Of a DNA stretch of 64,000 bases, positions 35,942-44,785 are shown piece by piece (position 1 is the stretch's first letter; every line of letters starts with the position of its first letter). The notes under the pieces are model-generated. The model was not told the DNA's origin. It ran no database searches and was given only the letters and a program-made list of their open reading frames with translations. Source of the stretch: Leptospiraceae bacterium (lineage in GTDB: Bacteria; Spirochaetota; Leptospiria; Leptospirales; Leptospiraceae); contig JACKPC010000002.1 of the NCBI GenBank assembly GCA_024233835.1, positions 767,001 to 831,000 on the forward strand. The letters are read 5' to 3'. Made by a program: the position numbers and the translations under genes.

Positions 35942-36346
35942 TTACATATCCTCATCTAAAGGATCAAGGTTATCAGGTTTTTTGTCTTCTTTCTTTTCAA
36001 CAGGTTTTTCTTCTTTCTTTTCTTCTTTTTTCTCTACGTCTTTTGCAGGTGCCGGGTCTTTTTTAGGAGCTACTTTTTTGCCTTTATTCTTGCGAACTTT
36101 TTTGCCTTTTTGAGCGCCCTTCTTTTTGCCTTTGCCTACTTTTTTCTTGTTTTTCTTTCCGGATTTCTTCCTGTTAACCTTTTTTTTATTACCGCTTTTC
36201 TTTTTTCCTTTTTTTACGTTCTTCTTTTTATCAGAAGAAACTTTCGTTTTTCCTCCGCCTTTGTTTCCGGCATCATCACCTGCAAATACAGGTGCAATAG
36301 CGAAGAAAGAAGCGATAATAAGTGATGCGATTATCTTCTTTAACAT
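35942..36346 (-). CDS. Lysine-rich exported protein
   Basis: Start taken at the second ATG (36346), seven bases after GGAG; the open frame reaches a TTG at 36358 that is part of the ribosome site. Signal peptide ('MLKKIIASLIIASFFAIAPVFA'), then a highly basic Lys/Gly/Asn-rich middle (about 30-90) and an acidic-basic tail rich in Glu, Pro and Lys ending 'LDPLDEDM'. No known domain. The composition is histone-like or nucleic-acid-binding in style, but the signal peptide places it in the envelope. Confidence 0.7.
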   Translation of the reverse strand: MLKKIIASLIIASFFAIAPVFAGDDAGNKGGGKTKVSSDKKKNVKKGKKKSGNKKKVNRKKSGKKNKKKVGKGKKKGAQKGKKVRKNKGKKVAPKKDPAPAKDVEKKEEKKEEKPVEKKEDKKPDNLDPLDEDM

Positions 36347-36461
36347 CATTAACTCCAAATATTATCTTTACCACTTAGGTAATAAATTTACCCAAGGATA
36401 TATTAGGATATAAACTTGTAAACAATTTATAGAAAAACCCAAGTCATTATCGGAAAAAAAA

Positions 36462-37640
36462 TTATTCTTCTGAGAGAAAAATACGCACCACTTCCTTCAT
36501 AACGAGGAATCCATTCTTCAAAGCCTCTTCATCAAAATCAAAAAACGAACTATGATGAGGATGGATTAGACCTTTCTCAGGATTTCTTGAACCTACAAAA
36601 AAATAGCAGCCGGGCACTTCCAGTAAAAAAGCAGAAAAATCTTCTCCCCCCATAGTTCTGGCCTCTTCTTCAGTCACGGAATCCTCACCCAGTATGTTTC
36701 GGGCAGCCCTTCGAACAATATTGGCCATCTCAGGAGTATTAATCGTGGGCTTATCCACTCTCTCATATTTAATTTCTACTTCTGCACCCAGAGCCCTGGC
36801 TGTATTTTCCACCAGTCTATGGAACTTTTCCGGAATCACATCGTACAATTTTTTAGAAAAAGTTCGAACAGTTCCTTTCATTTCAGCTACTTCCGGGATA
36901 ACATTAAAAGCATCTCCTGCATGAATACTTCCTACCGTCACGACACAGGAATCAAGGGGGTCTACATTCCGAGAAACCAGAGTCTGTAAAGCTGTGACTA
37001 TATAAGAGGAAACCACTACAGGGTCAACTGTATGCTGGGGCATAGCTCCATGACCGCTAATTCCCTTTACCCGGATGTAAAACTCATCCACAGAAGCCAT
37101 CATGGTACCATCTACCAATCCAATCTTTCCTATATCAATATGGTTCCATACGTGAAGGGCAAAAGCGGCATCTACCTTATACTTCTTTAAAAGCCCCTCC
37201 TCTATCATTTTATCAGCCCCACAGCCCCCTTCTTCAGCCGGCTGAAAAATCAGAAGTATTTTTCCCTGAGGAATCATATCTTTATAATTTTTTGCAATTT
37301 CCGTTGCAAAGCCCATAAGAATGGCTGTATGGCCGTCATGACCGCAGGCGTGCATAATTCCGGTCTTTTTTGAACAATATTCTACCTGGTTCTCTTCCTG
37401 TATAGGTAAGGCATCCATATCAGCTCGAACCAGTATCGTTTTTCCGGGTTTTCCTGAATTTAAAAGGCAGGCAATACCGGTTCCTGCGAGGCCTTCTTCA
37501 AATTGAAAACCTAATTTTTTAAGATGAGAGGCAACATAAGCAGCCGTTTCCTTTTCCTGGTACTGCAACTCCGGAAATGAATGTATATGCCTTCTGTATG
37601 AAACAATTTCTTGAAACCTTTCTTCCTGAATATAGGACAT
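36462..37640 (-). CDS. M20 family metal-dependent amidohydrolase
   Basis: 392 residues, usual for M20D amidohydrolases (N-acyl-L-amino acid amidohydrolase / hippurate hydrolase / IAA-amino acid hydrolase type). Seen: 'RHIHSFPELQYQEKET' N-terminus, metal ligands in 'MHACGHDGHTAILMG', 'QPAEEGGCGADKMIEEGL', 'ALHVWNH', and the late 'TMGGEDFSAFLLEVPGCYFF' with the metal ligand. It would cleave an acyl-amino acid in the cytosol; the substrate is unknown. The ATG at 37640 is 3 bp after the crcB stop, a minus-strand run. Confidence 0.88.
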   Translation of the reverse strand: MSYIQEERFQEIVSYRRHIHSFPELQYQEKETAAYVASHLKKLGFQFEEGLAGTGIACLLNSGKPGKTILVRADMDALPIQEENQVEYCSKKTGIMHACGHDGHTAILMGFATEIAKNYKDMIPQGKILLIFQPAEEGGCGADKMIEEGLLKKYKVDAAFALHVWNHIDIGKIGLVDGTMMASVDEFYIRVKGISGHGAMPQHTVDPVVVSSYIVTALQTLVSRNVDPLDSCVVTVGSIHAGDAFNVIPEVAEMKGTVRTFSKKLYDVIPEKFHRLVENTARALGAEVEIKYERVDKPTINTPEMANIVRRAARNILGEDSVTEEEARTMGGEDFSAFLLEVPGCYFFVGSRNPEKGLIHPHHSSFFDFDEEALKNGFLVMKEVVRIFLSEE

Positions 37641-37643
37641 AAT

Positions 37644-38024
37644 TTAGCTCCGAAAAAAGCCTGGTGAAATAGAATACGCTAAAAAAACAAAAAAGAGAGA
37701 TAAGCTAAGACTTAGCAAAATATACAGAAAAGCCGGGAAAAAACCGGAAGTCTTAAAGAGTTTCAGGACCTCCACTGAAAAAGTAGAAAAAGTAGTAAAA
37801 CCCCCACAAAACCCCGTACCTAAAAATAGCTTCATCTCAGAACTAAGATTCTGCTTTTCTGTTAAATAATATAGGATAAAACCCAGAAAAAAACTACCTA
37901 AAACATTCACAGACAGAGTTCCCAGCGGAAAACCATCCCAAAACTTCTCATTTAAACGAATCGAAATGGCATACCGCAAAGAGCCGCCCAGAGCAGCTCC
38001 CAGCGAGATATAGAGGTATTCCAT
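37644..38024 (-). CDS. crcB: Fluoride channel CrcB/Fluc
   Basis: 126 residues with four transmembrane helices. The dual-topology CrcB/Fluc family exports fluoride ions. Seen: 'GAALGGSLRYAIS' N-terminus, 'FPLGTLSVNVLGSFFLG' with the conserved Asn, and 'TGFCGGFTTFSTFSVE', the Phe/Thr/Ser-lined pore signature. Its ATG directly abuts the previous TGA (TGAATG). No fluoride riboswitch motif was noticed upstream. Confidence 0.93.
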   Translation of the reverse strand: MEYLYISLGAALGGSLRYAISIRLNEKFWDGFPLGTLSVNVLGSFFLGFILYYLTEKQNLSSEMKLFLGTGFCGGFTTFSTFSVEVLKLFKTSGFFPAFLYILLSLSLSLFFVFLAYSISPGFFRS

Positions 38025-38348
38025 TCAGGTAAGTTTCCTGTTTTCCAGAGCATTCAACAAAAGCTCCTTACCGGCTTTGGCAACCTGCTCTTTTGCTTCT
38101 GTAGTTACAACATTTAGCCTTGAAAGGGCAAGGGTAGATAAATGCTCCACCAGACCTTCCAGTCTTTCTTTGTAAAATTCCCTATCTTCCTCGGTTTCTG
38201 ACAGACCTGCTTTAAGTTTTAATGAAGCAATTTTTTCGGTTATATTCTTAACCGTTTCTTTATCCTCTTCAGAAAACATATCTTCTTTTGCAACTGATAA
38301 GATTTGCTTGACTTTACCCTGTAGTTCTTCCTTTGGATCAGCAGCCAT
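38025..38348 (-). CDS. Small helical protein of unknown function
   Basis: 107 residues, charged, mostly alpha-helical, with a coiled-coil-like run ('KNITEKIASLKLKAGLSETEEDREFYKERLEGLVEHL'). No signal peptide or known domain. It sits between the small lipoprotein gene (2 bp gap) and crcB (no gap), so it is part of a four-gene minus-strand operon. Confidence 0.55.
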   Translation of the reverse strand: MAADPKEELQGKVKQILSVAKEDMFSEEDKETVKNITEKIASLKLKAGLSETEEDREFYKERLEGLVEHLSTLALSRLNVVTTEAKEQVAKAGKELLLNALENRKLT

Positions 38349-38350
38349 CT

Positions 38351-38701
38351 TTATTCCTTCGTCTTTTCTGCACTGAATGAGTCAGCCCAGGCCTTACACT
38401 TACTTTCTGTTTCCTCTTTGGTTTTTGCCCTTGCACAGGCACAGGCGGAGGATAACTGATCTTTGGAGCTAAGTTTGGTATCCTCATCAATCAGGCACTG
38501 TAAACCGGAAATAGCCATATAATCTGTAGCCCTGTCAGCATCATTCTCATACCGATTATCTTTTTGGAGATATTTCACATACCTTTTTGTATGAACGAGT
38601 GACCAACCCTGAACTGCTTTTTTATAAGCAACATCACTTGCACAGGACATTAGAGTTCCCAAAATAACAGGAAGTATAAGTTTTATTTTATTTAGTTTCA
38701 T
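38351..38701 (-). CDS. Small lipoprotein of unknown function
   Basis: 116 residues. Lipobox L17-M18-S19-C20 gives a probable lipidated start. The remaining ~97 residues hold several cysteines ('GLQCLIDED', 'SSACACARAKTKEETESKCKAW'), suggesting disulfides in the periplasm. No known family. First gene of the minus-strand operon that leads to crcB and the amidohydrolase. Confidence 0.65.
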   Translation of the reverse strand: MKLNKIKLILPVILGTLMSCASDVAYKKAVQGWSLVHTKRYVKYLQKDNRYENDADRATDYMAISGLQCLIDEDTKLSSKDQLSSACACARAKTKEETESKCKAWADSFSAEKTKE

Positions 38702-38856
38702 CCAACATTCCTTCTTTGTATCCGGCTTCCCGGAACTGAAAGCCGGTACAATAGAAGCATACCTTATAGAAAGAGAAAGCTTTTTTTCAAAAAGAAATTT
38801 ATTTCTGATTCTCCTTTCTACTTGCCCGTATACCCCTAATCCTTTCTTTTTGAACT
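38702..38856. other. Divergent intergenic region
   Basis: 155 bp between the divergent lipoprotein and CDF genes. No coding frame. Both promoters are expected here; no clear consensus was identified. Confidence 0.4.
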
Positions 38857-39765
38857 ATGGGGCATAATCATTCTCACGAGCATGAACACTCAAATGACAG
38901 TATTAAAAATCTAAAAATTGCATTCTTTTTGAACTTCAGTTTCACTATTTTTGAAATCTTTGGTGGACTTTATACGAATAGTATAGCGATTCTCTCAGAC
39001 GCTCTACACGACTTCGGAGATAGCCTTTCTCTTGGATTATCAATACTTTTAGAAAAAAAATCCAAAAAAGCAGGCAACTTTCGCTTTTCCTTCGGCTACC
39101 AGAGATTTTCCCTATTAGGTGCTCTCATTAATAGTATAATTTTACTGATAGGTTCTGTTCTAATCATAAGCGAAGCCATTCCAAGGATCTTGAGTCCGGA
39201 AAAAAGTAATGCCAGGGGAATGCTGGGTTTTGCTATAGCCGGTATTCTGATTAATGGATTAGCCGTATTGCGTTTGAGTTCCTCCCATTCCATAAATCAG
39301 AGAGTTGCTATGTGGCATCTTTTAGAAGATGTACTGGGCTGGATAGCCGTTTTAATTGTAAGCATCGTTTTATTATTCAAGGATATACCCATCCTTGACC
39401 CGGTTTTATCCATCCTGATTACTATCTACGTACTTTATAATGTTCTCAAGAATCTAAAAGAAACCCTGCATATTTTTTTACAGGGGGTTCCGGAAGAAAT
39501 TGATCTGGAAAACCTCGAAGATGAATTAAAGAAATTAGACAGAATAAAGTCCGTGCATAGCTTAAACCTCTGGTCTTTAGATGGAGTAAAACACGTTTTT
39601 TCTGTACATCTTCTGGTCGAAAAGTTAGAAGGTATATCAGATATCATTCTAATAAAAAAACAGGTTAAAGACTTACTTCTCAAGAGCAGTATTCACCATG
39701 CCACTATCGAAATTGAGTTTTTAGATGAAGCCTGCTATATGCAAGAAGTAAAGAAAAAGGATTAG
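38857..39765 (+). CDS. Cation diffusion facilitator (CDF) family efflux protein
   Basis: 302 residues. N-terminal His-rich stretch 'MGHNHSHEHEHSND' for metal binding, six transmembrane helices, and the two HxxxD sites: 'SDALHDFGDS' on helix 2 and 'HLLEDVLGW' on helix 5, as in zinc/cobalt-type CDFs (CzcD-like). Cytosolic C-terminal domain (about 205-302) with dimer contact residues. Proton-coupled export of divalent cations from the cytosol; zinc is likely but the exact metal is inferred. No ribosome site is obvious upstream. Confidence 0.9.
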   Translation: MGHNHSHEHEHSNDSIKNLKIAFFLNFSFTIFEIFGGLYTNSIAILSDALHDFGDSLSLGLSILLEKKSKKAGNFRFSFGYQRFSLLGALINSIILLIGSVLIISEAIPRILSPEKSNARGMLGFAIAGILINGLAVLRLSSSHSINQRVAMWHLLEDVLGWIAVLIVSIVLLFKDIPILDPVLSILITIYVLYNVLKNLKETLHIFLQGVPEEIDLENLEDELKKLDRIKSVHSLNLWSLDGVKHVFSVHLLVEKLEGISDIILIKKQVKDLLLKSSIHHATIEIEFLDEACYMQEVKKKD

Positions 39766-39818
39766 AAAACTCATTTTTCACTTTCAATCCATAGCAGAAA
39801 ATTAAAACTGGTAATGAC

Positions 39819-39849
39819 TTGACGAAAAATGTATCATTTTGCGTATGTC
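39819..39849 (+). promoter_or_regulatory. Candidate sigma-70-like promoter for the fmdB-lpxI-lpxB genes
   Basis: TTGACG (39819-39824) followed after a 19-base spacer by TATGTC (39844-39849); a 1-base shift gives an 18-base spacer. It lies about 30 bp before the FmdB start codon. The match to consensus is modest. Confidence 0.35.
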
Positions 39850-39876
39850 TAATTACACAATCAATAGGAGGATTTC

Positions 39877-40143
39877 ATGCCAACATACGAATATAAGTGC
39901 CTTAGCTGCGACACTATTTTTGAACACTTTCAATCCATGAAAGATGAGCCTCTGAGTACCTGCCTCTGTGAGAAAAAGGGAGAGGTAAAACGTTTAATTT
40001 CAAACGGTGGTGGAATTATCTTCAAAGGTAGTGGTTTTTATGTAAATGATTATAAACCCAAGTCACCGGAGAGTTCCCAGTCCGAAACCAAATCTGAATC
40101 CAAGACCGGTAGCACAGGTTCCGGTACTGAATCCAAACCTTAG
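39877..40143 (+). CDS. FmdB-like zinc-ribbon protein
   Basis: 88 residues. 'MPTYEYKCLSCDTIFEHFQSM' with C-x2-C at the start of a zinc ribbon, then a second cysteine pair in 'STCLCEKKGEVKRLIS' that is C-x-C rather than the common C-x2-C. 'GIIFKGSGFYVNDY' is the family's downstream motif. Low-complexity Ser/Thr/Lys tail. AGGAGG lies before the ATG. Upstream of lpxI with a 3-bp gap, so probably cotranscribed. A regulatory role is suggested for the family but not established. Confidence 0.8.
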   Translation: MPTYEYKCLSCDTIFEHFQSMKDEPLSTCLCEKKGEVKRLISNGGGIIFKGSGFYVNDYKPKSPESSQSETKSESKTGSTGSGTESKP

Positions 40144-40146
40144 ATC

Positions 40147-40995
40147 TTGGGACGATTAGCAATACTGGCCGGGGGTGGAGAGCTTCCTCATATAGCCATG
40201 AAGGAAGCTCTTTTACAGGGAGAAGATCCCATTTTTTTAGGAATACTTGAATCCGAATTTGAAGCCGGCGAATATAAAGATAGAGTTCTACCGGTCTACA
40301 TTAGTAAAATTGGAGATGTACTGAAAAAATGCAAGAAGAATAATGTGTCTAAACTTTTACTTTTAGGTAAGGTAAAAAAAGACATGATTCTTCGGGGTTA
40401 TAAATTTGATCTGAAAGCCCTGCTGCTTCTGGCCAGAATGGTAAATCGAAACGATACCTCCTTTTTTCATACAGCAGCCGGAGAATTTATCAAGCTAAAT
40501 ATAGAGATCATTTCCCAGAAAACTTACCTGAGTTCTTTGCTTTTAGGGGAAGGAAGATATACCAAAAAAAAGCTTCCACACCATAAACTGGAAGATATTG
40601 ATTACGGAATGAATATGGCTTCTAAAATGGCTGAATTAGATATAGGTCAGACCGTTGTAGTCACAAAAAAAATGATACTTGCCATTGAAGCCATCGAAGG
40701 TACCGATGAAACCATCCGTCGGGGAGGAGAACTTTCCCGAAAGAAAGGAGCTATCGTCTGTAAGAGTTCTCGTGTTGGACAGGATGAACGCTTTGACCTT
40801 CCTACAGTTGGTACACAAACCCTGGATTCTATGCATACATCCGGTTGTGATACCCTCGTTATCCGCTCCGGGGAAACTCTTGTAGTATCACCCAAAAGTT
40901 TTATTGAGTATGCTGAAAAACTAAAAATTTCTGTTATCTCTATGAAAAATTCTCCGGCAAAATCTATTAATAAGAATTATATAAAACTATCATGA
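40147..40995 (+). CDS. lpxI: UDP-2,3-diacylglucosamine pyrophosphatase LpxI
   Basis: 282 residues, LpxI (DUF1009) size. Hydrolyses UDP-2,3-diacylglucosamine to lipid X and UMP, the step LpxH performs in many bacteria. Seen: 'LAILAGGGELPHIAMKEAL' N-terminus, 'KIGDVLKKCKKNNVSKLLLLGKVKK', 'DTSFFHTAAGEFI', 'TVVVTKKMILAIEAIEGTDETIRRGG' and 'RFDLPTVGTQTL', which match the catalytic region. Start is TTG at 40147. It overlaps lpxB by 4 bp, so the two act in consecutive lipid A steps. Confidence 0.9.
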   Translation: MGRLAILAGGGELPHIAMKEALLQGEDPIFLGILESEFEAGEYKDRVLPVYISKIGDVLKKCKKNNVSKLLLLGKVKKDMILRGYKFDLKALLLLARMVNRNDTSFFHTAAGEFIKLNIEIISQKTYLSSLLLGEGRYTKKKLPHHKLEDIDYGMNMASKMAELDIGQTVVVTKKMILAIEAIEGTDETIRRGGELSRKKGAIVCKSSRVGQDERFDLPTVGTQTLDSMHTSGCDTLVIRSGETLVVSPKSFIEYAEKLKISVISMKNSPAKSINKNYIKLS

Positions 40996-42158
40996 AAGAA
41001 GATGTGAAGAAAATACTATTAGTAGCCGGTGAACATTCCGGAGATTTACTCGGTGGAGATTTATTGAAATACTTGAAGAAAGAAATACCCAATCTTTCTT
41101 TTGAAGGAATCGGTGGGGACGAAATGTTGAAAGAGGGTTTACACTCTATCACCGATATAGAATCCATGAATGTAGTAGGCTTATCCGGAATTGTTTCTAA
41201 ATACAAATATTTAAAATCTCTGGCCAGACAGCTTGTTGAAATATGCAAAAAAGAGAATATTAGATATGCTATATTAATTGATTATCCGGGTTTTAATCTC
41301 AGGCTTACAAAAATGCTGAGAGCTGAAGGAATCGAGGTAGCTTTTTTCGTATCTCCACAAATTTGGGCATGGAGGTTTAAAAGAGTTTTTTTTATTCGAG
41401 ATAATATCAGTCTGATGCTAACTCTTTTCGAATTTGAAAAGGATATATACCTGAAATATGGTGTAAACGCAGAGTTTGTAGGACACCCTTTAGTTCAAAG
41501 ATTAGAAGATAAATTAAAAGAATATCCACCTTTAAACATAGAAAAAAACAAGCGTTACATTACTCTAATGCCCGGCTCCAGAACTACAGAGATAAAAAAA
41601 CACCTTCCCATTCTTTTAGAAACAGCCCAAAAAATACAGGAACATTTTTCTTCTGATACATTCGTTTTCTTAATTCCGGGTATCAGTCACAAAAATGATG
41701 CTTTTATTACTGCTTCTTTAAAAAAATATAAAGAAGAAAATCCAAACGCTCCGGAAGTTCAATATCATTTTGACAGGTCTCCACATTGCATTTCTATTTC
41801 AGAATTAGTGATTCTTTCTTCCGGTACGGCCACATTAGAAGTCACTTACTTCTGCAAACCCATGATCATTATGTATAAAGCCAGTTTTTTTTCTTATATT
41901 GTAGCCAGCAACGTAAAACAAGTAACTCATATCGGAATGGTGAATATTCTAAATAATGATAAAGAAGTATGCAAGGAGTTTCTGCAATATAATGCGACAA
42001 TGAAAAAGATACTCCCGGAAGCTATTCAACTTCTAAGCAATGCTAACTACCGGGATCAAATGATTCAAAAACTCAAAGAAATAAAAGATAAACTGGGAAA
42101 AGGAAATCCTTCAGAAGTTGCAGCCAAAGCTATTCTAAAATGGATTCGCGGGAATTAA
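40992..42158 (+). CDS. lpxB: Lipid-A-disaccharide synthase LpxB
   Basis: 388 residues, typical GT19 LpxB. Joins lipid X and UDP-2,3-diacylglucosamine to the tetra-acyl disaccharide phosphate of lipid A at the inner membrane face. Seen: 'LVAGEHSGDLLGGDLLKYL' N-terminus, 'IGGDEMLKEGL', 'LIDYPGFNLRL', 'FFVSPQIWAWRFKRV', 'VGHPLVQRL', 'LMPGSRTTEIKKHLP' and the late 'SSGTATLEVTYFCKPMIIMYK'. Its 3' end overlaps the convergent small lipoprotein gene by 29 bp. Confidence 0.94.
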   Translation: MKEDVKKILLVAGEHSGDLLGGDLLKYLKKEIPNLSFEGIGGDEMLKEGLHSITDIESMNVVGLSGIVSKYKYLKSLARQLVEICKKENIRYAILIDYPGFNLRLTKMLRAEGIEVAFFVSPQIWAWRFKRVFFIRDNISLMLTLFEFEKDIYLKYGVNAEFVGHPLVQRLEDKLKEYPPLNIEKNKRYITLMPGSRTTEIKKHLPILLETAQKIQEHFSSDTFVFLIPGISHKNDAFITASLKKYKEENPNAPEVQYHFDRSPHCISISELVILSSGTATLEVTYFCKPMIIMYKASFFSYIVASNVKQVTHIGMVNILNNDKEVCKEFLQYNATMKKILPEAIQLLSNANYRDQMIQKLKEIKDKLGKGNPSEVAAKAILKWIRGN

Positions 42159-42540
42159 CCGGCATAATTTTTTGTAAACGAACCATTTCGTCTTTCCAAA
42201 TTCCATACCAGGAATCTTTTTTTTGTTCAGAGAAAAGAAAATATCCTTCAGGTTGTAAAGCCTCTTTACTTTCCTGAATTCTTGCTCCTAAAGAATCTAT
42301 TTTTAAAAAAAATTCTTTTCGATTGCTTTTCTTAACAAGATAAACTTTTCCATCCGGTTCAAAAATCAAAATAAGTCCTTCCGAAGGTATCATCTTCCAG
42401 GAACCAATAATACTAGCATATTTAAAATCTTTATTAGGTTCATCAGCTTTACTTGTTTTATTCTTTTTACAGTTAATACCAAACATACCAAAATAAAGAA
42501 CAATAAATAGAAGAATACCCTTGCGAATAAATTTCTTCAT
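42130..42540 (-). CDS. Small lipoprotein of unknown function
   Basis: Start chosen at the ATG at 42540 (KKFIRKG), eight bases after GGAGG; the longer frame begins in the TAATGG overlap with the AsmA-like stop at 42555. Lipobox ends in C24 ('FGMFGINC'). The mature part (about 110 residues) is a small beta domain of the kind used in lipocalin-like or copper-sensing lipoproteins ('IIGSWKMIPSEGLILIFEPDGKVY', 'GYFLFSEQKKDSWYGIWKDE'). No recognised family. Last gene of the uvrD operon. Confidence 0.6.
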   Translation of the reverse strand: MKKFIRKGILLFIVLYFGMFGINCKKNKTSKADEPNKDFKYASIIGSWKMIPSEGLILIFEPDGKVYLVKKSNRKEFFLKIDSLGARIQESKEALQPEGYFLFSEQKKDSWYGIWKDEMVRLQKIMPVNSRESILE

Positions 42541-42554
42541 TTTCATTTCCTCCA

Positions 42555-44783
42555 TTAATTTTTATTGCAGGAATACTTTGATTCTATAAAGGAAAGCTTC
42601 ACCGGTTTTTGAGCCATATTTCCATAGAAAACATAATTCACTTTACGATTTTTAGAATTAGCATAACCTTTGAAATAATAATCCTGTCCTTTAACTTCAA
42701 TATTTCTATAAAATAATTCTCGAGAATAAATTTGCAAATCTAAAGCTAAATTAAATTTTGAATTTTCATTGATATATTCACCCAGAGAAAACAAATCTTC
42801 GTTATCAAATTGCTTGGCTCTTACATTATAGAGGTTCGCATCGGCTCGCAAACTTCTATAGGTCAAGAATTCAGATAAATTATTACCATTACTCACCATA
42901 GCTAAATTGATATCTAACTTTTCCGGATAAAGTTCCATATCACAAATAGAAAAAGCTTTTCCTCCCCAGGTAAAATCTTTAAGATTGATGGAAAAATCCA
43001 TATAAGGAATTTTTCTTCCATAATCAATACGGTAAGATATTTCATTCTCTTTATTTTTTTCTTCTTCTCCCGCAACCTTAAGCAACAGAGAACTACGAAG
43101 ATTATCAAGATTCATAGAAAAAGGCCCTAAAGAGGGAGAATTTTTGTCTTTTTTTATATTAGATATTTTCAAATTTATTTTAGCCTGTAACTCCTCAAGA
43201 AAAGTTTTATATTCAGGTAAAGTAATAAAATATTCTTCTTCTAATAATTTTGCCTGTCTTTCTCGAATTGAATCTTGAATATATTTCTCAATACTTAAAT
43301 AAATACTTTCATAATCCTCTAAAAGAACCTGTTGTATTTTTCCATCTATAGTAACATTAGAAGTAAGATATAAAAATTTTGGCTTTCCCCAGGGCTCTGC
43401 GCGATTGAAAGAAAGATTACCCGACAAACCCAGGTTAAATGGAGAACCAAAAAGATTCCCCTTTAAATTTCCAATAAGCTCTTGTTTATTATTCAGTTTA
43501 ATCAATAATTCATCTACTTTAAATTTTACATTTGGAGCTTTAAAAGTAAAAATGGAATTAACAAGAGATAAGTTTTCCGTAACTATAAACCAATTCTTCT
43601 TTTCTTTTGTTTCGTTAAGATTCAGTTCAAAATTTAAATTTCCATTTATTTTCCAACCGGATGGTAAATAAATTTTTTCCCAGAGTCCTTTTGAATCCTG
43701 TAAGGAAATTGAAATATTATATTGTTTTAAATCATTAATACTTCTACCAATGGTCTCATTAATTGTTAAAGTATCTACCTGAAGTTTCCTTTTAAATTTT
43801 TCAGCATAACCTTGAATTTTATTTTTCTTTTCTTCAATCTCGCCATATTTAGATTGATAGGAAAAATTGGCATTAATAAAAAGACTGTTATAAATAATAT
43901 CTTTATAATACAGGAAATAGCCTTTTAGACTGTGTATTTTTAAATCGGCATTTGCTTCAAAATCTCCGCCTTCGTCTCCCTTGAAACTTGCAAAACCATA
44001 TAAAAATCCTTTTTCTACTTTTGTATTTAAAACATACTGATTAAACAGCTCTAACTCCTGATGATTAAATTTATTTAACTCAATCTGTGAGTAATATTTT
44101 TTTTCTTTCAGATAATACGAACCCACGCCACTTATAGTAGAAGTAGCCGGAATATATAAAAAGTTATCATTAAAGGAAAAGGATAATTTTCCTACATCTC
44201 TCTTTATTAATAAGTCGATAGGTCTATTTGTATGAAAAACAATATTGCCATGATTCAAAGCTTTAAACTGTAAATCTATAAACTCCACTTCCTTTATAAG
44301 AATGGAGTTTAATAAGGGGTACATTACTTTTGAAGTTCCCTTATCAATATCAAAATTTAAATTTGCATTGTGTATAGTGATTTTTTTGAAAACTATTTCT
44401 TTGGAAAAATATCCACCAATTCCTATATCAATTCTTTTAGAATAGAAAAGAATCTTATTACTCGAAAAATCCTCCTCAGCTGAAACTTTTACATCTTCAA
44501 TAATGATACCGGAGAAAATGGAAAAATCAACCACTCCGAACTCTACAGATTTATGTAATTTTTGCTGCAAAAGATTTATAGCTAATCTCTTCACTGCCGG
44601 TAAATCAAGGTATTTACTCTTAATATAGGAATTTGTTAAATGAAAAGATGTATAGAGTAAAAAGATTACTACAGGAAGCCCTATAAGCACTGAGTATAAG
44701 AATCGAGATTTTAGATAAACAGGGACATAGGCTGTATAGATCCCTGTTTTTAAAATCTTCTTATATTCTCGTATTCGTTTCAA
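42555..44783 (-). CDS. AsmA-like large envelope protein
   Basis: 742 residues with a single N-terminal transmembrane segment (about 28-50, 'FLYSVLIGLPVVIFLLYTSF') and a long beta-rich remainder in AsmA/TamB style: an early 'LINLLQQKLHKSVEFGVVDFSI' amphipathic block and repeated strands with 'GSYYLKEKKYYSQIELN' and 'LDINLAMVSNGNN'. Such proteins bridge the periplasm and help move lipids to the outer membrane. Sequence similarity is only general, so the family call is moderate. Between the TPR lipoprotein and the small lipoprotein in the minus-strand operon. Confidence 0.55.
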   Translation of the reverse strand: MKRIREYKKILKTGIYTAYVPVYLKSRFLYSVLIGLPVVIFLLYTSFHLTNSYIKSKYLDLPAVKRLAINLLQQKLHKSVEFGVVDFSIFSGIIIEDVKVSAEEDFSSNKILFYSKRIDIGIGGYFSKEIVFKKITIHNANLNFDIDKGTSKVMYPLLNSILIKEVEFIDLQFKALNHGNIVFHTNRPIDLLIKRDVGKLSFSFNDNFLYIPATSTISGVGSYYLKEKKYYSQIELNKFNHQELELFNQYVLNTKVEKGFLYGFASFKGDEGGDFEANADLKIHSLKGYFLYYKDIIYNSLFINANFSYQSKYGEIEEKKNKIQGYAEKFKRKLQVDTLTINETIGRSINDLKQYNISISLQDSKGLWEKIYLPSGWKINGNLNFELNLNETKEKKNWFIVTENLSLVNSIFTFKAPNVKFKVDELLIKLNNKQELIGNLKGNLFGSPFNLGLSGNLSFNRAEPWGKPKFLYLTSNVTIDGKIQQVLLEDYESIYLSIEKYIQDSIRERQAKLLEEEYFITLPEYKTFLEELQAKINLKISNIKKDKNSPSLGPFSMNLDNLRSSLLLKVAGEEEKNKENEISYRIDYGRKIPYMDFSINLKDFTWGGKAFSICDMELYPEKLDINLAMVSNGNNLSEFLTYRSLRADANLYNVRAKQFDNEDLFSLGEYINENSKFNLALDLQIYSRELFYRNIEVKGQDYYFKGYANSKNRKVNYVFYGNMAQKPVKLSFIESKYSCNKN

Positions 44784-44785
44784 TT

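Noticed and set aside
36126..36413. Phe-rich plus-strand frame opposite the Lys-rich exported gene
   Set aside because: Poly-Phe is simply the complement of Lys codons; the other strand has a signal peptide, ribosome site and terminator.
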